Below are positions 26,225 to 36,863 of a stretch of DNA of 64,000 bases, one piece after another (within the stretch, counting starts at the first letter, position 1; the number at the start of each line of letters is the position of its first letter). The DNA comes from Streptomyces californicus (GTDB lineage: Bacteria > Actinomycetota > Actinomycetes > Streptomycetales > Streptomycetaceae). The translations under genes and the position numbers were made by a program. The DNA is taken from positions 1-64,000 of the forward strand of contig NZ_JNZZ01000006.1 of the NCBI RefSeq assembly GCF_000717645.1, in the 5' to 3' direction. Below the pieces are notes generated by a model. The model was not told where the DNA came from. It ran no database searches and worked only from the letters and a program-made list of their open reading frames with translations.

Positions 26225-27450
26225 TTCAAGAAGTCCGGTACGTCCAGCTCTTCGGCCTGGGTGTCCTGGTAGGGACGGGCCGTCGGGACGTGCGGCGGGG
26301 AGACGGGCGGGAGCGTGCTCTCGCTCGCGGCCGGCGCGGGGGCCGGCTGCTCGGCCGGGGCCGGGCTCTCCTCGCGCGGCGGAACGGAGCCGAGTCCGCC
26401 CGCCGGGCGCACCGGCTCGGGGGTGGCGGGCCTGGCCGGAGCGGCCGGCTCCTCCCGCTTGGCGCTGTTGGCGCCGAGCACGTTCTCGCGGCGGGCCGGC
26501 GGCTGTCCGCCGTCGAAGCCGGCGGCGATCACGGTGACCCGGACCTCGTCGCCCAGGGCGTCGTCGATGACGGCCCCGAAGATGATGTTGGCCTCGGGGT
26601 GGGCCGCCTCGCTCACCAGTTGGGCGGCCTCGTTGATCTCGAAGAGACCGAGGTCGCTGCCGCCGGAGATGGAGAGCAGGACCCCACGGGCGCCGTCGAT
26701 GGAGGCTTCCAGGAGCGGCGAGGAGATCGCCATCTCGGCCGCCGCCACCGCGCGGTCGTCGCCGCGCGCCGAACCGATGCCCATGAGCGCCGACCCGGCC
26801 TCGGACATGACCGACTTGACGTCGGCGAAGTCGAGGTTGATCAGCCCCGGGGTGGTGATGAGGTCGGTGATGCCCTGGACGCCCGAGAGCAGTACCTGGT
26901 CGGCCGACTTGAACGCGTCGAGCACGCTGACCTGGCGGTCCGAGATGGACAGCAGGCGGTCGTTGGGAATGACGATGAGGGTGTCGACCTCTTCGCGGAG
27001 CTCGGCGATGCCGTCCTCCGCCTGGTTCGCGCGTCGCCGGCCCTCGAAGGTGAACGGGCGGGTGACCACACCGATCGTCAGGGCGCCGAGCGAGCGCGCG
27101 ATGTTGGCGACGACAGGTGCGCCGCCGGTGCCGGTGCCGCCGCCTTCTCCGGCGGTGACGAAGACCATGTCGGCCCCCTTGAGGACCTCCTCGATCTCCT
27201 CACGGTGGTCCTCTGCCGCCTTACGACCGACGGCCGGGTTCGCCCCGGCGCCGAGGCCCCGGGTGAGTTCACGGCCGACGTCGAGCTTGACGTCGGCGTC
27301 GCTCATCAACAGAGCCTGTGCGTCCGTGTTGATGGCGATGAACTCGACGCCCTTGAGACCGACCTCGATCATTCGGTTGATGGCATTGACACCACCGCCG
27401 CCGACACCGATGACCTTGATGACTGCGAGGTAGTTCTGCGGTGCTGCCAC
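26221..27450 (-). CDS. ftsZ: Cell division protein FtsZ
   Basis: This 409-residue tubulin-like GTPase forms the Z-ring, used in Streptomyces for vegetative cross-walls and sporulation septa. The GTP-binding signature GGGTGTG is at residues 103-109, the T7 loop reads [11 protein letters not shown], and the C-terminal tail ends [10 protein letters not shown], which binds SepF. A Pro/Ala/Glu-rich linker lies between about 315 and 395. The GTG at 27450 has GAGAGG about 10 bases upstream; an earlier in-frame ATG-like start at 27546 would add an Arg-rich leader and is rejected. A 276-bp promoter region separates it from ftsQ. Confidence 0.97.
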   Translation of the reverse strand: MAAPQNYLAVIKVIGVGGGGVNAINRMIEVGLKGVEFIAINTDAQALLMSDADVKLDVGRELTRGLGAGANPAVGRKAAEDHREEIEEVLKGADMVFVTAGEGGGTGTGGAPVVANIARSLGALTIGVVTRPFTFEGRRRANQAEDGIAELREEVDTLIVIPNDRLLSISDRQVSVLDAFKSADQVLLSGVQGITDLITTPGLINLDFADVKSVMSEAGSALMGIGSARGDDRAVAAAEMAISSPLLEASIDGARGVLLSISGGSDLGLFEINEAAQLVSEAAHPEANIIFGAVIDDALGDEVRVTVIAAGFDGGQPPARRENVLGANSAKREEPAAPARPATPEPVRPAGGLGSVPPREESPAPAEQPAPAPAASESTLPPVSPPHVPTARPYQDTQAEELDVPDFLK

Positions 27451-27545
27451 GTCGAAGGCCTCTCGCCTCGAGTTACGTGTCGTCGCTCTGCGGTGGCCCC
27501 GCGGCGACGACTGATGTCGATGGGGACGGTCCGAACGCCGACCCA

Positions 27546-27570
27546 AACCCTAACGTTCAAGTTTAGGGTT
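27546..27570. promoter_or_regulatory. Inverted repeat AACCCTAA/TTAGGGTT in the ftsZ leader
   Basis: Arms 27546-27553 and 27563-27570 are perfectly complementary with a 9-base spacer. It lies about 96 bp before the ftsZ start and downstream of a candidate promoter. It could be an operator or a leader hairpin. The low GC here is striking in its surroundings. Confidence 0.5.
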
Positions 27571-27606
27571 AACAGTGTGTCTGCTTCCTGGACTCTTCCG
27601 AACAGG

Positions 27607-27636
27607 ACACTAAGTCGACAAGTGGCGCCCGTTCAA
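27607..27636 (-). promoter_or_regulatory. Candidate ftsZ promoter
   Basis: On the minus strand, TTGAAC (27636-27631) and TAGTGT (27612-27607) are spaced by 18 bases, a good match to a housekeeping -35/-10 pair. From memory, several ftsZ promoters, one sporulation-linked, have been mapped in this interval in S. coelicolor; which one this corresponds to is not known from sequence. Confidence 0.55.
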
Positions 27637-27726
27637 CGAACACGCCGAACCTCCCGTTTTTCTTTTCACCCTATGTGATCACCCGTAGCGCTGACCAACC
27701 AGGGTGCTGGCCAGCACAAATACCCG

Positions 27727-28521
27727 TCAACTCCCCGAAACCGCCGGGGCGGTGGGGGCACTTACGTCGAAGTGTTCCGCTTTGGGCGACGCCTTCATCA
27801 GCGCGGTCAGGACACGCGCCTTGACCGCCCCGTCCTCGCCGCTCCCCCAGGTCACCACGCGGTCGCGGGTGAGCCGCAGGGAGATGGCGTCGTACGAGAG
27901 GACCCGGACGGCTTGCGCGTCGGACGCCACGGCCTCGGGGAGGTCGCCGGCGACCCGGACGGCTTCCCGCACCAGGCGGTCCTCGCCGAACCGGCGCAGA
28001 CTCACGGACGGTTCGGGCTCCAGTTCCAGCAGGGGAACGCCCTTCGGGGCCTTGTCCACCGTCGCGAAGCGCACGCCCTCGGTGTCCACTTCCACGAACT
28101 TCCCGCCCTTTTCGACGAGAAGTACCGGTTTCCGCTCGGTCACCTCGAGGCCGATGCCGTCCGGCCACGACCGAACGACGTCGACTGTGTCGATACGAGG
28201 CAACTTCTGGCGCAACCGGCGTTCCATGGCGTCGGTGTCCACGGAGACGAGGGGGGCGCCGAGCGGAGTGGCCGCAGCCGCTTCCACTTCTTCGCGGCTC
28301 AGCACCTCGACCCCGCTCGTCCGGACCTCCGCCACGCGGAACCAGGAGGAGCCGTAGAGGGCCCAGACCACGAACGCGGTGAGCAGGGCGGCCGCGACGC
28401 CGATCAGGACCAGCAGCAGACGGCGGCCGATCCGGGGCCCCTCGGGGCCGATGTGCGGGGGGCGGGCGGAGGTGTCCGTCCGCCCGGGTGCGCCGCGCTG
28501 GGCGGTCGTCGGTCCGGCCAC
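27727..28521 (-). CDS. ftsQ: Cell division protein FtsQ
   Basis: This 264-residue bitopic membrane protein has a cytosolic N-terminus (1-32) and one membrane helix (about 33-53). An extracellular POTRA domain (WFRVAEVRTSGVEVLSREEV) and the beta-domain follow. It links the divisome proteins FtsL/DivIC to the Z-ring. GAAGGAG lies ahead of the GTG at 28521. It ends 276 bp before ftsZ and is preceded by a strong hairpin in the murG-ftsQ gap. Confidence 0.95.
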   Translation of the reverse strand: MAGPTTAQRGAPGRTDTSARPPHIGPEGPRIGRRLLLVLIGVAAALLTAFVVWALYGSSWFRVAEVRTSGVEVLSREEVEAAAATPLGAPLVSVDTDAMERRLRQKLPRIDTVDVVRSWPDGIGLEVTERKPVLLVEKGGKFVEVDTEGVRFATVDKAPKGVPLLELEPEPSVSLRRFGEDRLVREAVRVAGDLPEAVASDAQAVRVLSYDAISLRLTRDRVVTWGSGEDGAVKARVLTALMKASPKAEHFDVSAPTAPAVSGS

Positions 28522-28536
28522 GCTCGCTCCTTCGCC

Positions 28537-28562
28537 GGACCCGGGGCGCCCGCCCCGGGTCC
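28537..28562 (-). terminator. Strong hairpin between murG and ftsQ
   Basis: A perfect 12-bp GC repeat (28537-28548 with 28551-28562) lies 16 bases before the ftsQ start. It could attenuate read-through or simply separate transcripts inside the operon. Confidence 0.5.
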
Positions 28563-28583
28563 GCACCGCATCGCGCCGCACGC

Positions 28584-29672
28584 CTAACGGCGCGCGGCGA
28601 TCGCTTCGTACACCATGCCGACGAGCAGGTCGTCGGCGTCGCGCCGGCCGAACTCCGCCGCGGCACGTGACATTTCGTACAGCCGGTGCGGATCCGACAG
28701 TACCGGCAGGACGTTGCCCTGCACCCATTCCGGGGTGAGCGCCGCGTCGTCCACCAGCAGACCGCCGCCGGCGTTGACCACCGGCTGGGCATTGAGCCGC
28801 TGTTCGCCGTTGCCGATGGGCAGCGGGACGTACGCGGCGGGGAGCCCGACGGCGGAGAGTTCGGCGACGGTCATCGCGCCCGCGCGGCAGAGCATCATGT
28901 CGGCCGCGGCGTACGCGAGGTCCATCCGGTCCACGTACGGTACCGGGATGTAGGGCGGCATTCCGGGCATGTTGTCCACGCGCGGCAGTTCGTTCTTGGG
29001 GCCGACCACGTGGAGGATCTGGATGCCGGAGCGCTGGAGCAGCGGCGCGACCCGCTGGACGACCTCGTTGAGGTGGCGCGCGCCCTGCGAGCCGCCGGAG
29101 ACCAGCAGCGTCGGCAGGTTGGGGTCGAGCTGGAAGGAGGCGCGGGCCTCCGGCCGGACCCGGGCGCGGTCCAGGGTGGCGATGGTGCGGCGGAGCGGGA
29201 TGCCGATGTAGCGGGCGCCGCGCAGCTTGCTGTCCGGAGTGGAGACGGCGACCCCGTGCGCGTACCGCGAACCGATCTTGTTGGCCAGGCCCGGGCGGGC
29301 GTTGGCCTCGTGGACCACGATCGGCACCCCGGCGCGCTTGGCGGCGAGGTAGCCGGGAAGGGCGACGTAACCGCCGAAGCCGACCACGCAGTCCGCCTTG
29401 GTGCGCTCCAGGATCTGCTCGGCGGCCTTGATGGTGCCGCGCAGCCGGCCCGGGACGGTGATCAGCTCGGGCGTGGGCTTGCGGGGCAACGGCACGGCGG
29501 GGATGAGCGCCAGCTCGTACCCCCGCTCGGGCACGAGCCTGGTCTCCAGTCCGCGTTCCGTGCCGAGGGCAGTGATTCCCACGGTCGGGTCCTGCCTGCG
29601 CAGGGCGTCTGCGAGGGCAAGCGCGGGCTCGATGTGTCCGGCGGTCCCCCCGCCGGCGAGTACGACATGCAC
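28584..29672 (-). CDS. murG: MurG glycosyltransferase (lipid I to lipid II)
   Basis: This 362-residue peripheral membrane enzyme transfers GlcNAc from UDP-GlcNAc to lipid I. The N-terminal glycine-rich loop [13 protein letters not shown] and the second loop [11 protein letters not shown] are typical GT-B features. [21 protein letters not shown] forms the UDP-GlcNAc site. The GTG at 29672 starts 6 bases after the ftsW stop, so the genes are coupled. Confidence 0.97.
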   Translation of the reverse strand: MHVVLAGGGTAGHIEPALALADALRRQDPTVGITALGTERGLETRLVPERGYELALIPAVPLPRKPTPELITVPGRLRGTIKAAEQILERTKADCVVGFGGYVALPGYLAAKRAGVPIVVHEANARPGLANKIGSRYAHGVAVSTPDSKLRGARYIGIPLRRTIATLDRARVRPEARASFQLDPNLPTLLVSGGSQGARHLNEVVQRVAPLLQRSGIQILHVVGPKNELPRVDNMPGMPPYIPVPYVDRMDLAYAAADMMLCRAGAMTVAELSAVGLPAAYVPLPIGNGEQRLNAQPVVNAGGGLLVDDAALTPEWVQGNVLPVLSDPHRLYEMSRAAAEFGRRDADDLLVGMVYEAIAARR

Positions 29673-29678
29673 CGAAAT

Positions 29679-31127
29679 TCACCGCTCTCCGGACGAACGC
29701 TTCTTGACGCGCCGTCTCATCGTCTTCCATCTCACCCCGGGCTTCCGCATGGCCAGGGCCGTCTTCGCGGCGGGGTCGTCCCGCGCGAAGGCGATCATGA
29801 GCCCGACCGCGAACATCGTCGGCAGCAGGGCGGACCCGCCGTAGGAGAACAGCGGGAGCGGGACACCGGCAATCGGCAACAGGCCGAGCACCGCACCGAT
29901 GTTGATCACGGCCTGGGCCATGATCCAGGTGGTCACGCCTCCCGCGGCAAACCTGACGAAGGGGTCCTCCGTGCGTCCGGCCACGCGGATACCCGCATAG
30001 CCTAGAGCCGCGAACAGGGCGAGCACGGACAGCGTCCCCGCCAGACCCAGTTCCTCACCGGTGATCGCGAAGATGAAGTCGGTGTGGGGTTCCGGGAGTT
30101 GGCCCCATTTTTCCACACTCGCACCCAGCCCGGAACCGAACCATCCGCCGGAGGCCAGCGCGTAGATTCCGTGAGCGGCCTGCCAGCAGCCGGCCTCCGG
30201 ATCGGGTTCGCCGACGACGCCCATGCAGGAGAGCCGGGACATCCGGTTGGGGCTGGTCCAGATCAGCAGGACCGCCATCGCGGCGGCGAACCCCAGCACT
30301 CCGGCGAAGAGCCGCGTGGGGGCCCCGGCCAGCCAGAGCAGCCCGAACAGGATCGCCGTGAGAATGATCGCGGTCCCCATGTCGCCGCCGAGCATGATCA
30401 GCCCGAGCAGCATGAAGGCCACGGGGACGAGCGGCACGAGCATGTGCTTCCACTGCGTCAGCAACCGCTTGTCCTGCTTGCGGGCGAGCAGGTCCGCGCC
30501 CCACAGGATGAGGGCGAGCTTGCCGAACTCGCTGGGCTGGAGCTGGAACGGGCCGCCGAGGTAGATCCAGTTCTGGTTGCCGTTGACCGACATCCCTATC
30601 CCCGGCACCTGGACCAGCACCATGAGGAAGACGGTGACCATCAGTATCGGGTAGGCCAGCGCCCGGTGCAGTTTCACCGGCATGCGGGCGGCGGCGGCCA
30701 TCAGCCCGCCGCCGATGACCGCGGCGACGAACTGTTTGCCGAAGAAGTACGTCGCGGGCTTGCTGAGGTTCAACGCCTGGATCATCGAGGCGGAGTAGAC
30801 CATCACCAGGCCCAGCACGGTGATCAGGAGGCTGGAGCCGAGGATCACGTAGTAGGCGGTCAGCGGCCGGTCCCAGGCCCGCCGTGCCCGTTCGTACGCC
30901 CGACGCGGCCCGCCGCCGCGTCCGGTGCTCGGAGTACGGGGACCGGAGCCGCCGCGTCCGGAGCCGCGGGGCGTCTCGGGGCGCCGGGAGCCGGTGGCGA
31001 GCCGTCCGCGCAGGGCGAGGCCCGCGGGCAGCGGCACGGCGCCCGGGGCGGGCGCCGCGGTCAGGGGGCGCGGCACCGAGGCCCGTGCGCTCCCCCGCCG
31101 TACGGCGGATCTCTCGTCGGCCGGCAT
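29679..31127 (-). CDS. ftsW: FtsW, SEDS-family lipid II polymerase
   Basis: This 482-residue SEDS protein polymerises lipid II into glycan strands at the septum together with FtsI. About ten membrane helices are seen, with the family segment PLPLFSYGGSALLPTM near the end and ITGEELGLAGTLSV before it. The N-terminal 85 residues are a Pro/Arg/Gly-rich extension. GGAGGGGAC lies ahead of the ATG at 31127; an upstream in-frame start at 31280 would fall in the murD region and is rejected. Confidence 0.96.
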   Translation of the reverse strand: MPADERSAVRRGSARASVPRPLTAAPAPGAVPLPAGLALRGRLATGSRRPETPRGSGRGGSGPRTPSTGRGGGPRRAYERARRAWDRPLTAYYVILGSSLLITVLGLVMVYSASMIQALNLSKPATYFFGKQFVAAVIGGGLMAAAARMPVKLHRALAYPILMVTVFLMVLVQVPGIGMSVNGNQNWIYLGGPFQLQPSEFGKLALILWGADLLARKQDKRLLTQWKHMLVPLVPVAFMLLGLIMLGGDMGTAIILTAILFGLLWLAGAPTRLFAGVLGFAAAMAVLLIWTSPNRMSRLSCMGVVGEPDPEAGCWQAAHGIYALASGGWFGSGLGASVEKWGQLPEPHTDFIFAITGEELGLAGTLSVLALFAALGYAGIRVAGRTEDPFVRFAAGGVTTWIMAQAVINIGAVLGLLPIAGVPLPLFSYGGSALLPTMFAVGLMIAFARDDPAAKTALAMRKPGVRWKTMRRRVKKRSSGER

Positions 31128-31152
31128 TGTCGCTGTCCCCTCCACTGCTCGT

Positions 31153-31175
31153 GCCCGGGGCCCGTGACCCCGGGC
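31153..31175 (-). terminator. Hairpin between murD and ftsW
   Basis: An 8-bp GC inverted repeat (31153-31160 with 31168-31175) with a 7-base loop lies in the 64-bp gap. It may act as a weak attenuator. Confidence 0.35.
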
Positions 31176-31191
31176 GCGGAGGCCCGGTCGG

Positions 31192-32634
31192 TCAGGCGGT
31201 CTCGTCGGCGCGCGCGCGGACCGCGTCCGCGAACGCCTCGCCCCGCTTGTTGTAGTTGGTGAACATGTCCATCGAGGCACAGGCCGGGGCCAGCAGCACC
31301 GTGTCGCCCGGCCGGGCGAGCTCGGCGGCCCGCGCCACCGCTTCGGACATCGCCCCAGTGTCGGTCCGGTCGAGGTCGACCACCGGGACGTCGGGGGCGT
31401 GTCGTGTGAGGGCTTCGTGGATCAGGGCGCGGTCGGCGCCCATCAGCACGACCCCGCGCAGCCGCTTCGCCGCGCCGGTGACCAGCTCGTCGAAGGTGGC
31501 GCCCTTCGCCAGTCCGCCGGCGATCCAGACGATGGAGTCGTAGGCGGCGAGCGACGCCTCGGTGGCATGGGTGTTGGTGGCCTTGGAGTCGTCCACGTAG
31601 GCGACTTCGCCGATGTCCGCGACGTGTTCGATGCGGTGGGCGTCCGGCCGGAAGGCCCGCAGCCCGTCGCGTACGGCGGCCGGCTCCACGCCGAACGCGC
31701 GGGCCAGGGCCGCGGCCGCGAGGGCGTTGGCGACGTTGTGCGGGGCGGGCGGGTTGACGTCGGCGACCTCGGCCAGCTCCTGGGCCTGCTTCTGGCGGTC
31801 GGCGACGAACGCCCGGTCGACGAGGAGGCCGTCGACCACGCCGAGCTGCGAGGGGCCGGGGGTGCCGAGGGTGAAGCCGATGGCGCGGCAGCCCTCCTCG
31901 ACGTCGGCCTCGCGGACCAGCTCCTCGGTGGCCGGGTCGGCCGCGTTGTAGACGCAGGCGACGGTGTTGCCCTCGTAGACCCGGCCCTTGTCGGCGGCGT
32001 ACGCCTCCATCGAGCCGTGCCAGTCGAGGTGGTCCGGGGCGAGGTTGAGGACGGCGGCGGAGTGGGCGCGCAGGGAGGGCGCCCAGTGCAGCTGGTAGCT
32101 GGAGAGTTCGACGGCGAGGACGTCGTACTCCGTCTCGCCGAGCACGGCGTCCAGCAGCGATACGCCGATGTTGCCGACGGCCGCGGTGCGCAGGCCCGCG
32201 GCCTCCAGGATGGACGCCAGCATCCGTACGGTGGTGGTCTTGCCGTTGGTCCCGGTGACCGCGAGCCAGGGCGCGGGCTCGCGGCCGTCGTCGCCGCGCA
32301 GGCGCCAGGCGAGTTCGACGTCGCCCCAGACCGGGACGCCCGCCTCGGCGGCAGCCAGGAAGAGCGGTTTGTTCGGCTGCCAGCCGGGGGCGGTGACGAC
32401 GAGTTCCGTGGACGGCGGCAGGGTGGCGCCGTCGCCGAGGCGCACGGTGACACCGAGCGCCTCCAGTTCGGCCGCCTGCGCGCGGGAGCGTTCGTCGTCG
32501 CCGTCGTTGACGACGGTGACGAGCGCGCCGCGCTCGTGCAGGGCGCGGGCAGCGGGGATGCCGCTGACGCCGAGCCCGGCGACGGTGACGTGCTTGCCCT
32601 GCCAGTCCACGGTGCTCACTTCTTGGCTGCCCAT
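31192..32634 (-). CDS. murD: UDP-MurNAc-L-Ala:D-Glu ligase (MurD)
   Basis: This 480-residue ATP-dependent ligase adds D-Glu to UDP-MurNAc-L-Ala. The N-terminal UDP-binding fold (VAGLGVSG), the P-loop GTNGKTT at residues 128-134 and the segment [10 protein letters not shown] are present. ATG at 32634 would overlap mraY by 19 bases; GTG at 32619, which overlaps the mraY stop as GTGA, is an alternative and would remove five residues. Neither start has a strong ribosome-binding site, so coupling to mraY is likely. Confidence 0.95.
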   Translation of the reverse strand: MGSQEVSTVDWQGKHVTVAGLGVSGIPAARALHERGALVTVVNDGDDERSRAQAAELEALGVTVRLGDGATLPPSTELVVTAPGWQPNKPLFLAAAEAGVPVWGDVELAWRLRGDDGREPAPWLAVTGTNGKTTTVRMLASILEAAGLRTAAVGNIGVSLLDAVLGETEYDVLAVELSSYQLHWAPSLRAHSAAVLNLAPDHLDWHGSMEAYAADKGRVYEGNTVACVYNAADPATEELVREADVEEGCRAIGFTLGTPGPSQLGVVDGLLVDRAFVADRQKQAQELAEVADVNPPAPHNVANALAAAALARAFGVEPAAVRDGLRAFRPDAHRIEHVADIGEVAYVDDSKATNTHATEASLAAYDSIVWIAGGLAKGATFDELVTGAAKRLRGVVLMGADRALIHEALTRHAPDVPVVDLDRTDTGAMSEAVARAAELARPGDTVLLAPACASMDMFTNYNKRGEAFADAVRARADETA

Positions 32635-33686
32635 CCCGCGTAGAAGAGGCCGAGTCCGACGATCACGCACATGCCCTGGATGATCCAGAAGCGGACCACG
32701 ACGAGGACTTCGGACCAGCCCTTGAGTTCGAAGTGGTGCTGGAGCGGCGCCATCCGGAAGACCCGCTTGCCGGTCATCTTGAACGAACCGACCTGGATGA
32801 CCACGGACATGGTGATCATCACGAAGAGGCCGCCGAGGATGGCGAGCAGGAACTCCGTGCGGGACAGGATCGCGAGGCCCGCGAGGGCGCCGCCGAGGGC
32901 CAGCGAACCGGTGTCGCCCATGAAGATCTTGGCCGGCGAGGTGTTCCACCACAGGAAGCCGAAGCAGGCGCCCATGAGCGCGGCGGCGACGACGGCGAGG
33001 TCGAGCGGGTCGCGCACCTCGAAACAGGCGCTCGGGTTGGTCAGGTTGTCAGCGTTGGCACAGGACTCCTGGAACTGCCAGAGGCCGATGAAGGTGTACG
33101 CGCCGAAGACCATCACCGAGGCGCCGGTGGCCAGACCGTCGAGGCCGTCGGTGAGGTTCACGCCGTTGGACATGGCGAGGATCATGAACAGCGCCCAGAC
33201 GCAGAACAGCACCGGGCCGATCGACCAGCCGAAGTCCTCGACGAACGAGAGCCGGGTGGAGGCCGGGGTGTAGTTCATGGAGTTCGGGAACTGGAGCGAG
33301 AGCACCGCGAAGGCGATGCCGACGATCAGCTGCCCGGCCATCTTCGCCTTGGCCCGCAGACCGAGCGAACGCTGCTTGACGATCTTGATGTAGTCGTCGA
33401 GGAAGCCGACGAGGCCCATGCCCGCCATGAGGAAGAGCACGAGCACGCCGGAGTAGCGGATGTCCTCACCCGTGATGATCTTCGCGAGGAGGTACGCGAT
33501 GATCGTCGCCAGGATGAAGGCGATACCGCCCATCGTGGGCGTGCCCTTCTTGCTGCCGTGGGTGCGCGGGCCGTCGTCCCGGATGAACTGCCCGTATCCC
33601 TTGCGGGCCAGCAGCTTGATCAGCAGCGGGGTACCGACCAGGGTCAGGAAGAGCCCGATGGCCCCCGCGAAGAGGATCTGCCTCAT
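32616..33686 (-). CDS. mraY: Phospho-MurNAc-pentapeptide translocase (MraY)
   Basis: This 356-residue integral membrane enzyme makes lipid I from UDP-MurNAc-pentapeptide and undecaprenyl phosphate. It has ten membrane helices and the conserved [18 protein letters not shown] and [12 protein letters not shown] motifs with the catalytic aspartates. The ATG overlaps the murF stop as ATGA, and its own stop overlaps murD. Confidence 0.97.
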   Translation of the reverse strand: MRQILFAGAIGLFLTLVGTPLLIKLLARKGYGQFIRDDGPRTHGSKKGTPTMGGIAFILATIIAYLLAKIITGEDIRYSGVLVLFLMAGMGLVGFLDDYIKIVKQRSLGLRAKAKMAGQLIVGIAFAVLSLQFPNSMNYTPASTRLSFVEDFGWSIGPVLFCVWALFMILAMSNGVNLTDGLDGLATGASVMVFGAYTFIGLWQFQESCANADNLTNPSACFEVRDPLDLAVVAAALMGACFGFLWWNTSPAKIFMGDTGSLALGGALAGLAILSRTEFLLAILGGLFVMITMSVVIQVGSFKMTGKRVFRMAPLQHHFELKGWSEVLVVVRFWIIQGMCVIVGLGLFYAGWAAKK

Positions 33687-35104
33687 CGGCCGGTGACCTC
33701 GCCCTCGGTCGAGTTCTCCAGCAGTGCCTGGGCGACCTTCTCCAGGCCGACCGACCGGGACGCCTTCACCAGCACGACGTCTCCCGGGCGCAGTTCACTG
33801 CGCAACAGGTCGACGGCCGCCTGTGCGTCGGACACGTGCACCGACTCCTCACCCCACGAACCCTCGTTAGATGCGCCCAGTTGCAGCCAGGAGGCTTCTC
33901 TCCCCCCGACAGCGACGAGCTTGCTGACGTTGAGCCGGACGGCGAGCCGTCCGACCGCGTCGTGCTCGGCGAGCGACGCGTCACCGAGCTCGGCCATCTG
34001 ACCGAGCACCGCCCAGGTGCGCCCCCCGTCGGCCCCTCGGGCCTGGCCCATGGCGGCCAGCGCACGCAGTGCGGCTCTCATGGATTCGGGGTTCGCGTTG
34101 TAGGCGTCGTTGACGACGGTCACACCGTCCGGACGCTCGGTGACCTCCATGCGCCAGCGGGAGAGGGTGCCCGCCTCCGAGAGCGCCTCGGCGATCTCGG
34201 TCACGGACATGCCCAACTCATGGGCGACGGCGGCCGCGGCGAGCGCGTTCGACACGTGGTGCTCACCGTACAGGCGCATGGTCACATCGCTGCACCCGGT
34301 GGGTGTGTGGAGCTCGAAGGCGGGCCGCCCGTCGGGGGTCATCCGGACCTTCTCGCCCCGTACGTCCGCTTCGGGCGCTTCTCCGAAGAGCAGGACGCGG
34401 GCCTTGGTGCGCGAGGCCATCGCCCGGACGAGGGGGTCGTCGGCGTTGAGCACCGCGCAGCCGTCCTCGGGGAGGCCCTCGACCATCTCGCCCTTGGCCT
34501 GGGCGATGGCCTCCCGGCTGCCGAACTCGCCGAGGTGCGCGGAGCCGACGTTGAGGACCAGGCCGATGCGGGGCGGGGTCAGCTCGGTGAGGTACCGGAT
34601 GTGGCCGATGCCCCGGGCGCCCATCTCCAGGACCAGGTGCTCGGTCTCGGGGGTGGCGGTGAGGGCGGTGAGTGGCAGTCCGATCTCGTTGTTGAGCGAG
34701 CCGGGCGTCCAGACGGTCGGGCCCTTGCGCTGGAGGAGCTGCGCGATGAGGTCCTTGGTGGACGTCTTGCCCGCCGATCCGGTGAGGGCGACGACGGTGG
34801 TGCCGAGGCGCTCCACGGCGGCCCGGGCGAGGGCGCCGAGCGCGCCGACGACGTCGTCCACGACGATCGCCGGAACGCCGACGGGGCGGGCCGCCAGGAC
34901 GGCTGCCGCACCCGCCTCGACGGCCCGCCGGGCGTAGTCGTGGCCGTCGACCCGCTCGCCGGCGAACGCGGCGAACAGGCTGCCGGGCGCGACCTCGCGG
35001 GAGTCGATGACGACGGGCCCGGTCACGGTGACCGCCGGATCCGGTATGTCGTGCGACTGCCCGCCGACGATTTCGGCGATCTCGGCGAGGGAAAGGGTGA
35101 TCAC
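33683..35104 (-). CDS. murF: UDP-MurNAc-tripeptide:D-Ala-D-Ala ligase (MurF)
   Basis: This 473-residue ATP-dependent ligase adds D-Ala-D-Ala to complete the wall pentapeptide. The P-loop GSAGKTST lies at about 109-116, and [11 protein letters not shown] is the typical central motif. The GTG at 35104 lies five bases after the murE stop (TGACCAAGTG), with AGGGA upstream in the murE end; an in-frame GTG at 35143 lies within murE and is less likely. It overlaps mraY by four bases. Confidence 0.96.
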   Translation of the reverse strand: MITLSLAEIAEIVGGQSHDIPDPAVTVTGPVVIDSREVAPGSLFAAFAGERVDGHDYARRAVEAGAAAVLAARPVGVPAIVVDDVVGALGALARAAVERLGTTVVALTGSAGKTSTKDLIAQLLQRKGPTVWTPGSLNNEIGLPLTALTATPETEHLVLEMGARGIGHIRYLTELTPPRIGLVLNVGSAHLGEFGSREAIAQAKGEMVEGLPEDGCAVLNADDPLVRAMASRTKARVLLFGEAPEADVRGEKVRMTPDGRPAFELHTPTGCSDVTMRLYGEHHVSNALAAAAVAHELGMSVTEIAEALSEAGTLSRWRMEVTERPDGVTVVNDAYNANPESMRAALRALAAMGQARGADGGRTWAVLGQMAELGDASLAEHDAVGRLAVRLNVSKLVAVGGREASWLQLGASNEGSWGEESVHVSDAQAAVDLLRSELRPGDVVLVKASRSVGLEKVAQALLENSTEGEVTGR

Positions 35105-35108
35105 TTGG

Positions 35109-36824
35109 TCATCCCTGACTGTTGTTCTCGTGGTGAGGGGCACGGTCGGCGCCGGGGTGCGCCAGGGACCGCTCGATGGCTGCGTACAGGACCTCGCGGT
35201 CGTCGAAGGCCCGGACCACGCCGTGGACGTCCTGGCCCTGCTCGTGGCCCTTGCCCGCCACCAGGACGGTGTCGCCGGGCTCGGCGCGGGCGACGGCGGC
35301 GGCGATCGCGGCGGCCCGGTCGGCGTCGACCAGGACGTCGCCGCGTTCGTGGACGGGCACCTCGGCGGCGCCGGAGAGCATCGCGGAGAGGATCGCGAGG
35401 GGGTCCTCGGAGCGGGGGTTGTCGGAGGTCAGTACGGCGGTGTCGGCGAGCCGGGCCGCGGCGGCGCCCATCGGGCCGCGCTTGGTGGTGTCGCGGTCGC
35501 CGCCGCAGCCGAGGACGATGTGCACCTTGCCCTCGGTCACCTTGCGCAGGGAGCGCAGGACGGACTCGACGGCGTCGGTCTTGTGCGCGTAGTCGACGAC
35601 GGCGAGGTAGGGCTGTCCGGCGTCCACCCGCTCCAGCCGGCCCGGGACGCCGGGGACCGCGGCGACGCCGTCGGCGGCGATCTGCGGGTCGATGCCCGCG
35701 ACCGCCAGCGTGACGATCGCCGCGAGGGTGTTGGCGACGTTGAACGGGCCGGGCAGCGGGGCGCGGGCGGTGATCCGCTCGCCCTTGGGGCCGACGGCGG
35801 TGAAGGTGCTGTCCTGGGGGCCGACCTCGACGTCCTCGGCGTGCCAGTCGGCGTCCGGGTGGCCCTCGGCGGAGAAGGTGGTGACGGGGACGCCGGACTC
35901 GGTGATGAGCCTGCGGCCGTACTCGTCGTCGAAGTTGACGACGCCTCGGTGGCTGCGCTCGGGGGTGAAGAGCTGGGCCTTCGCCTGGAAGTAGTCCTCC
36001 ATGCCGGAGTGGAACTCCATGTGCTCCGGGCTGAGGTTGTTGAAGACGGCGACGTCGAAGACGCAGCCGTCGACCCGGCCGAGCACCAGGGCGTGGCTGG
36101 AGACCTCCATCGCGACGGCCTCGACGCCGCGTTCGCGCATGACGGCGAACAGCGCCTGGAGGTCGGTGGCTTCGGGGGTGGTGCGCTCGGACTTGATGCG
36201 CTCGTCGCCGATCCGCATCTCGACGGTGCCGATGAGCCCGGTGGGGCGGCCGGCGGCACGCAGTCCGCCCTCGACGAGGTACGCCGTGGTGGTCTTGCCG
36301 GAGGTGCCGGTGATGCCGATCTGGAGCAGGCCGATGCCGGGCCGTCCGTAGATGTCGGCGGCCAGTTCGCCCATCACGGCGCGCGGGTTCCCGGTGACCA
36401 GGACCGGCAGGCCGGTGGCGGCGGCGCGGTCGGCGCCGGCCGGGTCGGTGAGGACGGCCGCGGCGCCGAGGCCCGCGGCCTGGGCCGCGAAGTCGGCGCC
36501 GTGGAGGCGGGCGCCGGGCAGGGCCGCGTACACGTCACCGGGGCGCACGGCCCGTGAGTCGTGCGTGATGCCGGTGATGTCGCCGTCCCCGGCGGTTTCG
36601 ACGCCGAGCCGCTCGGCCAGCTCGCCGAGGGGGGTGGGCCGGAGCCGGTCCGGTCGGGGCGCTCCCGGGTAGTTCACAGGCGCGTCCTTCTGAGAGGTTT
36701 GGGACTGATCAGCGTGGGGCACGGCGGTGAGCGTACCGGGCCGGTGCGGGCTCTCGCGAAGCGAGGCTCCCCGGTTGCGGTGGTTCGCGTTCCGGTTCCC
36801 CGGGTCGGGGGTGATGGTTGTCAC
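35109..36824 (-). CDS. murE: UDP-MurNAc-tripeptide synthetase (MurE), DAP type
   Basis: This 571-residue ligase adds diaminopimelate to UDP-MurNAc-L-Ala-D-Glu. The P-loop GTSGKTTT is near residues 173-180, and the DAP-recognition motif DNPR occurs in TSDNPRSEDP, as expected for Streptomyces walls with LL-DAP. About 50 N-terminal residues precede the usual start of the family (NYPGAPRPDRLRPTPL). The GTG at 36824 has AAGGGA 7 bases upstream, which supports the long form. It is 39 bp downstream of ftsI. Confidence 0.95.
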   Translation of the reverse strand: MTTITPDPGNRNANHRNRGASLRESPHRPGTLTAVPHADQSQTSQKDAPVNYPGAPRPDRLRPTPLGELAERLGVETAGDGDITGITHDSRAVRPGDVYAALPGARLHGADFAAQAAGLGAAAVLTDPAGADRAAATGLPVLVTGNPRAVMGELAADIYGRPGIGLLQIGITGTSGKTTTAYLVEGGLRAAGRPTGLIGTVEMRIGDERIKSERTTPEATDLQALFAVMRERGVEAVAMEVSSHALVLGRVDGCVFDVAVFNNLSPEHMEFHSGMEDYFQAKAQLFTPERSHRGVVNFDDEYGRRLITESGVPVTTFSAEGHPDADWHAEDVEVGPQDSTFTAVGPKGERITARAPLPGPFNVANTLAAIVTLAVAGIDPQIAADGVAAVPGVPGRLERVDAGQPYLAVVDYAHKTDAVESVLRSLRKVTEGKVHIVLGCGGDRDTTKRGPMGAAAARLADTAVLTSDNPRSEDPLAILSAMLSGAAEVPVHERGDVLVDADRAAAIAAAVARAEPGDTVLVAGKGHEQGQDVHGVVRAFDDREVLYAAIERSLAHPGADRAPHHENNSQG

Positions 36825-36863
36825 TGGGGGTTCCCTTGGTGGGGATGCTCGCGCATCCCCTGT

